DNA of 5,537 bases from JBPBPI01 sp050954885 (GCA_050954885.1 JBPBPI010000110.1:1-5537); one strand, 5' to 3'; shown: positions 1 through 5,316, numbered from the stretch's first letter. Notes: generated by a model not told the origin, from the sequence alone. Translations and numbers: made by a program.

Positions 1-51
1 CCTAACGAAAAGAGAATTGTGTATGTCAAAACATAATCACATTCAACTATA
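1..51 (+). mobile_element. Partial copy of the MITE-like element, cut by the window edge
   Basis: Bases 1-49 are identical to the reverse complement of 1321-1369, the ATG-bearing half of the complete copies, and are followed by the flanking TA at 50-51. Relative to the two complete copies this one is inverted, so its ATG end (ATG at 23-25) points right, towards the 3' end of tssL. The other half lies outside the window. It abuts a diverged end of a related element at 70-98, which suggests that one element inserted into another. Confidence 0.8.
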
Positions 52-69
52 GATCATAATCTTGCCATT

Positions 70-98
70 ATGTAAAAACATAAACTCATTCAGCTATA
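70..98 (-). repeat. Diverged inverted-repeat end of a related element at the 3' end of tssL
   Basis: This 29-base stretch matches the stop-codon end of the complete copies (1396-1424) at 25 of 29 positions, so it comes from an older or different member of the same family. Read on the minus strand it begins TATAGCTGAATGAG, and its TGA at 88-86 ends the tssL reading frame. The inner side continues for about 18 bases, to around position 52, before meeting the inverted partial copy. Only the end of this element remains visible. Confidence 0.65.
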
Positions 99-793
99 GA
101 TAACAGAAGAAGAAAGCTGAAAACCACAATCGACCCAATAATCCACTGACGAATATCTTGCAGGTAGGTGGGCTTGCCTGACTCCAAGGTATAGCCGTAA
201 ACTTCTGGGAAAAGTCGTTGCTCTGCCATATCTTTCGGTGGCTCGTGATGATAAATAAAAGCATACAGCTGATTTCGGTAGACTTGAAGGCGACTTTGAT
301 CGCTGGCATTGCGGTATTTACCTTGAAATCCAAGACCAAGAGCCATGAGATACACTTCTGCCAAATCAACGCGAAGCGGATCTCGCTTTCTTAGAAAGTC
401 TTCAAGGTTTCTGAAAAAAAGATCTCCGGCGTCATGACTGCCAAACAAATAAGATTCTAAAAGATAGTTTGACCATTCTCGTCGGCCTTCCCAATTCATT
501 GTGATGAAAAATTCATCAGCCAAAGCTGCCATAACATACATAGCTTCTCGGAAAGAACCACTGGTATATTCGCTGCCATTTTGGATGGCTTTTGCCGATA
601 AACCTTCTAAAAATTGTCGCAGATCATTGGAGATATCTCGAGGCTGCAGATCAACGATGGCTTCAGAAGACACGGCTATGTCCAAAATTTTGGTTTGATA
701 ATCGATTAAGCGTAGATAAAATTCTTCAAAACTTCGCAATAAAAAAGATGTATTTTGATCTTCAAGGCGTCGGCGATGTAAAAAAGGGGTCAT
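86..793 (-). CDS. tssL: T6SS inner-membrane protein TssL (DotU/IcmH family)
   Basis: TssL is the short inner-membrane component of the T6SS membrane complex. It works with TssM and TssJ, and its cytoplasmic domain contacts the baseplate through TssK. The 235-residue product has the family pattern: a helical cytoplasmic domain with ALADEFF at 90-96, the conserved Trp at 101, WSNYLLESYLFG at 107-118, the hallmark LGLGFQGKYR at 152-161, and a single C-terminal membrane helix at about 215-233. No peptidoglycan-binding extension follows the helix. The ATG at 793 starts the protein at the usual distance before the first helix, with only a weak AGAGA-like ribosome site upstream. It lies 53 bases after the tssK stop, in operon order. 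The last residues (IAE) and the stop codon come from an inserted repeat end, so the native C-terminus may have been slightly longer. The partner tssM is not in the window. Confidence 0.92.
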   Translation of the reverse strand: MTPFLHRRRLEDQNTSFLLRSFEEFYLRLIDYQTKILDIAVSSEAIVDLQPRDISNDLRQFLEGLSAKAIQNGSEYTSGSFREAMYVMAALADEFFITMNWEGRREWSNYLLESYLFGSHDAGDLFFRNLEDFLRKRDPLRVDLAEVYLMALGLGFQGKYRNASDQSRLQVYRNQLYAFIYHHEPPKDMAEQRLFPEVYGYTLESGKPTYLQDIRQWIIGSIVVFSFLLLLSIAE

Positions 794-846
794 GGATTTT
801 TCAATCTCTTGTTATCGTTGATATAATCATTTTTTAAAACTTTTTT

Positions 847-1347
847 TTAATATTGTTCTCTTTTTGATACGTAAAGAACCATCTCTTCAGGACGATTCTC
901 CAAAGTATCCGCCACGTTAAATATCTGAAGTGTTTGACCAAAGTTAATAAATCTAACGTCGGTATCAAGTTCAAATAAAACCACATCGCGTGCAGGCATT
1001 AACTTTTCTTGACCGATGCCGGTGATAAAGCTGCGTGGTGCGCCTAAAATTCGCTGGTTGCGACACATCTCAACATGATCGTCTGTGGCCATAACCGCTT
1101 GTGTGATCCAACCTGAGACATCTTTTTCAGACATGCGTGTCGACGCTTTGGCGCCAATAACCAAATGTGCGGCTTGCCATTCTGGATTTAAGTTTAAGTT
1201 GAAAGTGCGGCCATCCAAGGTAAAGGGGACAACATGATAACCCTCTTGAATATGCTCAAGTAATGAATTCGCAAAATTGATAACTTCAAGAAACGATGTC
1301 CGACTATCATTGTGTTGATATAGTTGAATGTGATTATGTTTTGACAT
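847..1347 (-). CDS. tssK: TssK C-terminal domain, downstream fragment of the split tssK
   Basis: This ORF encodes the C-terminal domain of the T6SS baseplate protein TssK, the part known to contact the membrane complex. Family features are the QHND segment that opens the domain, RILGAPR (residues 99-105 from this ATG) and the late MPARDVVLFELD segment (117-128). The first ten codons, MSKHNHIQLY, come from the inserted element; native TssK sequence resumes at QHND. The start chosen is the ATG at 1347 inside the element, preceded by AGAGAA with 8 bases between GAG and the ATG. An in-frame TTG at 1377 with AGAGGA about 11 bases upstream would add ten residues and cannot be excluded. Joined to the fragment at 2285-1416 after removing the element, the protein is 444 residues, the normal TssK length. 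Whether this half is translated and pairs with the other half is unknown. Confidence 0.85.
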   Translation of the reverse strand: MSKHNHIQLYQHNDSRTSFLEVINFANSLLEHIQEGYHVVPFTLDGRTFNLNLNPEWQAAHLVIGAKASTRMSEKDVSGWITQAVMATDDHVEMCRNQRILGAPRSFITGIGQEKLMPARDVVLFELDTDVRFINFGQTLQIFNVADTLENRPEEMVLYVSKREQY

Positions 1348-1424
1348 ACACAATTCTCTTTTCGTTAGGCAAACCAATATTTTAATATTCCTCTAATGAC
1401 AAAACATAACCTTATTCAGCTATA
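1319..1424 (-). mobile_element. MITE-like element inserted in tssK (complete copy)
   Basis: The element spans about 1321-1422 with TA at 1319-1320 and 1423-1424, as expected for a TA target duplication of the IS630/Tc1-mariner type. Its 30-base ends (CTATAG...CAT) are inverted repeats matching at 25 of 30 positions, and the centre holds AATATT-AA-AATATT. It encodes no transposase. Bases 1318-1427 are identical to 3598-3707. The end facing upstream tssK has TAG, TGA and TAA in three frames within 14 bases. The other end carries the ATG at 1347, in frame with downstream tssK. Deleting the element and one TA restores AAT ACC TAT CAA CAC, in frame (N-T-Y-Q-H). Assignment to the IS630 family is inferred from the TA and the inverted ends. 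Confidence 0.85.
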
Positions 1425-2285
1425 GGTATTTAAAAGAGGTGGCGTCACACCGGGTGAAATGCCAATCAATTGAGCCACAAGTTGCGTCAATTGAAGATAA
1501 ACTTGAAAAGGATGAGAGACACCGGCGGCGATAATGGCTTCAAAAGGTAAAAGACCGGCGCTCAATGCTTTGATAATATTTTCGGTTTCATTTGACACCA
1601 TTTCAGATGTTTGAGACGACAATCGATCGACCAAAAATATAATTTTTTCTCGAATTCGTTGGGTGATTGTCCGGCACAGGGCACCCAAAGGCGAGTCTGG
1701 TGTTACCTTAAGTTGAGGCGCAAAATATTGCGATACTTGATAGACATTTTCAACCCGTTGAATTTTTAACAATGGCAAAGAGATATAACCTAAAGGCTCA
1801 CTTTCAGAGAGTTTCAACATAAAATTAGGGCTTAACGTCGGGATAGAGACCACACGATCACCCGTGTTTTCATCTACAACCGATGTTGATTCAACGGACG
1901 TAAACCGCTGGTTATCCGCACTTGCATTGCCCTTGCCCGATTGATAAGGCGCAATGACCACATAAAGAGTCAGTACTTCACGTTGTAGATCTTCAATATA
2001 CGGCTTAAGGTCCAGCGACAGCACATTTGTTTGCGATAAATTTGATGAGACAATTGAGCCGTCCGGCATGACAGCTTCAAGATTTAAGATATTAATCTTA
2101 CCCGAAAGTGCAGCTCCCACATCATAGTTAAAATCGACAATACCCCAGGCATAAGGAAGTGTCACTTGATCATGATAAGAGATCAAATGTTCAATACGCC
2201 GATCCATTTGTTGGAAATGTTGAGGCAGAAGGAGCATCCCTTCATGCCATTGAATGGCATCTTGAACCGATCTCCTTTGCGTCAT
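1416..2285 (-). CDS. tssK: TssK N-terminal and middle domains, upstream fragment of the split tssK
   Basis: TssK is the trimeric T6SS baseplate subunit that joins the TssF/TssG wedge to the TssJLM membrane complex. The family signature WHEGMLLLPQHFQ is at residues 13-25, followed by the beta-rich N-terminal shoulder domain (to roughly 175) and the helical middle domain (roughly 195-280, including ISHPFQ-like VSHPFQ at 256-261). Translation stops at 289 residues, where an inserted element supplies the final TAT-AGC-TGA; intact TssK is about 445 residues. The rest is encoded at 1347-847. The ATG at 2285 is well supported: GAGGGGAG lies 6 bases upstream, and the family motif starts at the usual distance. 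The gene follows the lipoprotein gene by 56 bases and precedes tssL, a standard T6SS order. The break sits at the expected hinge between the middle and C-terminal domains, so a folded trimer lacking its membrane-contact heads is plausible. Confidence 0.92.
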   Translation of the reverse strand: MTQRRSVQDAIQWHEGMLLLPQHFQQMDRRIEHLISYHDQVTLPYAWGIVDFNYDVGAALSGKINILNLEAVMPDGSIVSSNLSQTNVLSLDLKPYIEDLQREVLTLYVVIAPYQSGKGNASADNQRFTSVESTSVVDENTGDRVVSIPTLSPNFMLKLSESEPLGYISLPLLKIQRVENVYQVSQYFAPQLKVTPDSPLGALCRTITQRIREKIIFLVDRLSSQTSEMVSNETENIIKALSAGLLPFEAIIAAGVSHPFQVYLQLTQLVAQLIGISPGVTPPLLNTYS

Positions 2286-2299
2286 TGTACACTCCCCTC
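2286..2299 (-). promoter_or_regulatory. Strong ribosome binding site of tssK
   Basis: On the minus strand GAGGGGAG (2299-2292) lies 6 bases before the ATG at 2285. It is the clearest Shine-Dalgarno sequence among the T6SS genes in this window and fixes the tssK start. Confidence 0.7.
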
Positions 2300-2341
2300 T
2301 TTTATTGTTTTAACTCTATCATACTTACAAAAATCGATCTT

Positions 2342-2947
2342 TTAACCACATTTAGGTTTAAGACATTTTGATATTTTCTCTTGGATCATCTTTTTAATAT
2401 CCTGCGGTGTTTTGGAAGTAGGATCATCTTTCGTCGGCAAAATTACAGGCATACCAGGACATCCTTGTTCAATAATGCAAAGATCATCTTTTTTTACAAG
2501 CACATGAATGGTGTCTGACGACCCCACACGAATGCAGTGTGATCCCGGTGTAAAATAACGCGCAAACACAATGGCACCAAAGGGATCATAAATTTCTTGC
2601 GCCGAGTTAATGCTATAATCTGTTACCGTCTGGCCTGGTGTCAGTTCCCATCGCCAAATACGTAATGTTTCAGGATAATCACGACGGATTTGATCTGCTA
2701 CCTTGAAATAATCATCAGCGGTCATCTTGGTCAGTGCCTTCATCAATTCAGGCTTATAGGTGATCACCAAATCAACTGCCGTGGCCGATGTATTGTTGGC
2801 ATCTTGATCGAGAATGATGTTAATGGTCTCTAAATTGAATTGTGGCTCCCCTTCTCGATCAGCATCTTTAAATATCGTGTTACATCCTGCCAAAAATCCA
2901 AAGATCAACAGTGTCCAAATTTTAAGATTAAAATATTTTAATGTCAC
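2342..2947 (-). CDS. tssJ: TssJ-like T6SS outer-membrane lipoprotein
   Basis: TssJ is the outer-membrane lipoprotein that caps the T6SS membrane complex and binds periplasmic TssM. The 201-residue product has a lipoprotein signal: basic residues, a hydrophobic stretch and the lipobox LAGC with Cys22. After it come a strand-like segment (FNLETINIIL, 37-46), an Asn/Ala-rich turn, WELTPGQTV at about 100-108, and FGAIVFARYFTPGSH at 123-137, compatible with the TssJ beta-sandwich. The assignment rests on this pattern and on its position directly before tssK; overall similarity is not strong enough to be certain. Beyond the lipid-anchor Cys22 there are five cysteines (138, 157, 163, 195, 200) and a charged C-terminal tail from about 160. 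The start is GTG at 2947, overlapping an upstream TGA as GTGA, with GAGGAG 11 bases before it, suggesting translation coupled to the upstream frame. Confidence 0.68.
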   Translation of the reverse strand: MTLKYFNLKIWTLLIFGFLAGCNTIFKDADREGEPQFNLETINIILDQDANNTSATAVDLVITYKPELMKALTKMTADDYFKVADQIRRDYPETLRIWRWELTPGQTVTDYSINSAQEIYDPFGAIVFARYFTPGSHCIRVGSSDTIHVLVKKDDLCIIEQGCPGMPVILPTKDDPTSKTPQDIKKMIQEKISKCLKPKCG

Positions 2948-3021
2948 GGCCTAATGGTCTCCTCATTGCGACGGATCATAACAACACTGGGAAGTTCAAT
3001 ACCGGGTCCTTGCCAAACTTA
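2944..3021 (-). other. In-frame tail after the SPOR-gene stop, ending in a GTGA overlap with tssJ
   Basis: After the TAA at 3021-3019 the SPOR reading frame stays open for 24 codons, giving VWQGPGIELPSVV then MIRRNEETIRP, and ends at TGA 2946-2944. That TGA overlaps the GTG start of the lipoprotein gene by four bases (GTGA), the usual arrangement for coupled genes. The simplest reading is that the SPOR protein originally ended here and that the TAA is a later nonsense change. An ORF continuing by chance cannot be ruled out at this length. The segment also contains the GAGGAG ribosome site used by the lipoprotein gene. Confidence 0.55.
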
Positions 3022-3627
3022 TTGTAAAACCTTAACGGCATCTTGAACTTGAGCATAAGTCGTATAGGCACCTGATCTGACTTCAAAATCCAAATGACCA
3101 TCTTTGTTCCACAAGGGAATTACATAACTGTTGTATCCTTTGCGGTCCAGTTCTTCAGCCAATTTTAAGGCAGATTCGCGCTCGACAAAACGACGCACGC
3201 GTATGGCATATAACGCTTGTTTGGCTGCAGGTGCTGCTGCTTCAACTTTAGTTGACTCTGCGGTTTGTGTGACTTGCTGACGGTCCGTTGTGGTCGTTTG
3301 AGCGGATGTTTTTGACGTTGAAGATTCTTTAATTGTCTCTTTACCCAAGGTATCAGAGGGTGATTTTGATCCCAATTCCGTGGACGCACCGCGACTGGGC
3401 TCATCAAAAATGCTGCGATTTTGATTTGATCCATCAAATGTTTCATCTAAATTATTTCGGGCATATTCTTGCGGCAAATCATCCGTGAGAGGTCTGACAA
3501 TATTGCCCAAAGTGGGCGAAAGTTTGTCACTTATTTTTTGAGATAACGACCTAAGTCCTTGAGACACATTATCTTTGATTTGACTTTTTACGTTATTATA
3601 TAGTTGAATGTGATTATGTTTTGACAT
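3019..3627 (-). CDS. SPOR-domain fragment (C-terminal half of a split membrane protein)
   Basis: The last 65 residues (about 138-202 from this ATG) form a SPOR domain: ALYAIRVRRF, then a helix with SALKLAEELDRKGYNSYVI, then LDFEVRSGAYTTYAQVQDAV. SPOR domains bind glycan strands lacking stem peptides in periplasmic peptidoglycan. Before it is a hydrophilic, Ser/Thr-rich linker with no signal peptide or membrane helix. The first ten codons (MSKHNHIQLY) come from the inserted element; native sequence resumes at NNVKSQIKDN. The ATG at 3627 is chosen; a TTG at 3657 would add ten residues. The membrane helix that should deliver this domain to the periplasm is in the upstream fragment (4241-3696), so on its own this product should remain in the cytoplasm. 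The TAA at 3019 is probably premature, since the frame continues for 24 codons to a stop overlapping the lipoprotein gene. Confidence 0.8.
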   Translation of the reverse strand: MSKHNHIQLYNNVKSQIKDNVSQGLRSLSQKISDKLSPTLGNIVRPLTDDLPQEYARNNLDETFDGSNQNRSIFDEPSRGASTELGSKSPSDTLGKETIKESSTSKTSAQTTTTDRQQVTQTAESTKVEAAAPAAKQALYAIRVRRFVERESALKLAEELDRKGYNSYVIPLWNKDGHLDFEVRSGAYTTYAQVQDAVKVLQ

Positions 3628-3704
3628 ACACAATTCTCTTTTCGTTAGGCAAACCAATATTTTAATATTCCTCTAATGACAAAACATAACCTTATTCAGC
3701 TATA
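3599..3704 (-). mobile_element. MITE-like element inserted in the SPOR gene (complete copy)
   Basis: This copy is identical to the one in tssK over 110 bp (3598-3707), has the same orientation, and is flanked by TA at 3599-3600 and 3703-3704. Deleting 3601-3702 and one TA restores AGG ACC TAT AAT AAC GTA, in frame (R-T-Y-N-N-V). As in tssK, the element supplies TAT-AGC-TGA to end the upstream half and an ATG (3627) in frame with the downstream half. Both insertions fall after an ACC codon, at a TAT codon, in the same codon phase. Confidence 0.85.
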
Positions 3705-4241
3705 GGTCCTTTCTTCAGATCTTTCGAGCAATCCTTTTTGCTCAGACCTGCCCCCTGTACGCGCAAGCAAGGCTTGTCGGTCGACATAGCTTTTTTGAGG
3801 CACATCTGGCATGACATCAAATTTTTCTTCTGTTTGACCAATAGGTGTTTGTATAGATTTTCCAACCGATGCTGTGGCAAATTTCGGCTCAAAGATAATA
3901 CCACCATTGGGGGGATTGACCGATAAGCACATCAAATATCCGGCTGTAAAAAACACAGCACCAGCGATGATAAGCCCTAAGAACAAACCAATATAGGAAA
4001 GGCGATTCAATTTTTTTCCCCCTTTACGATAGGGGATCACCAAATGTTCTTTTTTCTTTGCATCAAGCTTCGCCAGATCCTTTTGAAGTTTCTCAGCAGG
4101 CGTTTCAGAGGGTATTTCGTAGGTTGTATCATTTTCATCCGTCAATGAAGAAGGAAGGGCTGCACGCCGTTGCTGAGCCAATGCTCTGATACTTTCGCGT
4201 CTTCGGACCAACGCGAACAGTGATTCTCCCTGAATTGCCAC
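3696..4241 (-). CDS. Membrane-anchor fragment (N-terminal half of the split SPOR protein)
   Basis: This is the N-terminal half of a bitopic inner-membrane protein whose C-terminal half carries the SPOR domain (3627-3019). Residues 1-81 are hydrophilic and charged, with a basic RKGGKKLNR stretch (72-80) just before a single membrane helix at about 82-107; the N-terminus should therefore be cytoplasmic and the rest periplasmic. After the helix come about 70 polar residues, ending in element-derived YS. The GTG at 4241 is used because no ATG occurs earlier in frame; the ribosome site (CGGA, about 8 bases away) is weak. Joined without the element, and with the in-frame tail, the protein would be about 390 residues. 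It leads the T6SS gene run and probably belongs to it, possibly as a peptidoglycan anchor, although no specific T6SS family was recognised. Alternatively it is a cell-division-type SPOR protein that happens to lie upstream. Confidence 0.75.
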   Translation of the reverse strand: MAIQGESLFALVRRRESIRALAQQRRAALPSSLTDENDTTYEIPSETPAEKLQKDLAKLDAKKKEHLVIPYRKGGKKLNRLSYIGLFLGLIIAGAVFFTAGYLMCLSVNPPNGGIIFEPKFATASVGKSIQTPIGQTEEKFDVMPDVPQKSYVDRQALLARTGGRSEQKGLLERSEERTYS

Positions 4242-4380
4242 TTTTTTATCCGTTTTTTATATAAACTTAACGTGTTTTCCGGGGTGTTGTAAATGATTTC
4301 TTATTTATTAAATTAATTTTTAAAGAAAATATTGAAAAAGATATATAAAAATGACTTTTTATTCTGAAAGATTAAAATTG

Positions 4381-4409
4381 ATTATAAAAAAAAGAGAATA
4401 GATTTTGAA
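4381..4409 (-). promoter_or_regulatory. Candidate promoter for the T6SS gene run
   Basis: On the minus strand TTCAAA (4409-4404) is followed after 17 bases by a perfect TATAAT (4386-4381). It sits between the terminator of the upstream gene and the first T6SS-associated gene, leaving a leader of roughly 130 bases. The whole gap is very AT-rich, so chance matches are common and the call is tentative. Confidence 0.35.
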
Positions 4410-4440
4410 AAAGTTTCTCGAGCAAATTTAAAGTTAAATT

Positions 4441-4466
4441 CTTGGATAATTTTTACCTTATCCAAG
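4441..4466 (-). terminator. Hairpin terminator of the secreted-protein gene
   Basis: CTTGGATAA (4441-4449) and TTATCCAAG (4458-4466) form a perfect 9-bp stem with an 8-base loop. The stem begins 20 bases past the stop of the gene at 5281-4487. On the minus strand it is followed by AATTTAACTTT, a T-rich but broken tract. It separates that gene from the T6SS run. Confidence 0.6.
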
Positions 4467-4486
4467 AGTTTTAAAGATTTTAATAT

Positions 4487-5281
4487 TTAATTTTTAAATA
4501 AAGTATCATAAAATTTTCTGCCATCGTTTATAATATTTTGAGGTGTGTTGAGTCGTACCTCTGGATTGAAAGTACTTAGGACAATTGCTTCTAATGAACG
4601 TGGATCATTAGCACCAATTGCTTTAAATTCATCAATTTCTATATTATATCTTTCGTTCATAGCTTTATACATATAAGAATAATAAGCATTACGTTGAACA
4701 TCGGTTGGTGCCATAGATTTTTCTGCTTGATTAGCTTTTCCAGTTCCAGCTTTGCTCCAACCAACATATGTAGAACTATCATATAATCTTACTTCTAAAA
4801 TTTTATTTATATAATGGGGAAATGCAAATTCTTTCTTCTCACATGGCGCTCTTCCAAGATATTCCACAAAGACTTGTCGGAATTCTTTATAAAAAGGTAA
4901 ACTTGGATTTTTAAAAGATGGCAAAGACCTTAGAGTTTTTTGTGCGACTTCTTGAACAGCTTGCTCGATCGTTGGCTCAGGCACGGGTGTGGAAACAACG
5001 GATGCTTGAGGCACTGGATCAGAAACAGGCGGGGTTTGAGATATAGGATTAGATGCAGGAGTTGTCTCAAGCAAATTTGGTGAAAGTGTCGTTTGAACAA
5101 TATTTAAAGCTTTAAAAAAATCAGCAATCTCTTGATCTGTTTTACCTTGACCAATGAGACCACGTGTTATTTGAGCTTTTTGAACATCATCATACTGTAA
5201 AGTTGGTACATCAGTTGCAAAAGCTTGGGATGACATCACAATAAGTGCCAAAGCTGATGTTGCTTGTAATAATTTCTTCAT
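4487..5281 (-). CDS. Sec-exported protein of unknown function
   Basis: The family is not recognised. The 264-residue product starts with a clear Sec signal peptide: MKK, a hydrophobic core at about 9-16, and AFA before a likely cleavage after Ala22. A predicted-helical segment at about 30-65 is followed by a Pro/Ser/Thr-rich linker (about 68-104) with a loose repeat, VSDPVPQ and VVSTPVPEP. A C-terminal domain with many aromatic residues follows from about 106 (YKEFRQVFVEYLGRAPC, YYSYMYKAMNERYNI). Only one Cys (147) remains after processing and there is no lipobox, so a soluble periplasmic or exported protein is most likely. The start is supported by AGGAGA 5 bases before the ATG. Codons look more AT-rich than in the T6SS genes. 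It has its own promoter-like sequence and terminator, so it is probably a separate unit; a link to the T6SS is only positional. Confidence 0.8.
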   Translation of the reverse strand: MKKLLQATSALALIVMSSQAFATDVPTLQYDDVQKAQITRGLIGQGKTDQEIADFFKALNIVQTTLSPNLLETTPASNPISQTPPVSDPVPQASVVSTPVPEPTIEQAVQEVAQKTLRSLPSFKNPSLPFYKEFRQVFVEYLGRAPCEKKEFAFPHYINKILEVRLYDSSTYVGWSKAGTGKANQAEKSMAPTDVQRNAYYSYMYKAMNERYNIEIDEFKAIGANDPRSLEAIVLSTFNPEVRLNTPQNIINDGRKFYDTLFKN

Positions 5282-5316
5282 CTGATTCTCCTGGATAGAT
5301 TTATAAAATATTGCTT

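Noticed and set aside
94..369. 91-residue minus-strand ORF within tssL
   Set aside because: It lies in another frame of a well-supported tssL, and its product has no family pattern.
501..837. Two plus-strand ORFs (501-698 and 592-837) opposite tssL
   Set aside because: Both are antisense to conserved TssL coding sequence, with no ribosome site or recognisable product.
1345..1377. MVCLTKRELC-MSKHNHIQLY as a shared N-terminal signal or domain of two proteins
   Set aside because: The identical N-termini come from the identical inserted element, not from homology between TssK and the SPOR protein, and the sequence has no signal-peptide character.
2159..2371. 70-residue plus-strand ORF across the start of tssK
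   Set aside because: It is antisense to the TssK N-terminal signature and the tssK ribosome site, which are well supported.
3165..3446. 93-residue minus-strand ORF in another frame of the SPOR fragment
   Set aside because: It overlaps the SPOR reading frame. The Lys/Gln/Pro-rich product is what an out-of-frame reading of a Ser/Thr-rich linker gives.
1..3707. Repeated palindromic sequences as a CRISPR array
   Set aside because: There are only two complete copies, separated by 2.3 kb and each inside a gene, with TA flanks. There are no regularly spaced short repeats or spacers.
3692..3926. Two ORFs overlapping the membrane-anchor fragment (3692-3907 minus, 3738-3926 plus)
   Set aside because: Both are shadows of the frame that contains the membrane helix; neither has a start signal or family feature.
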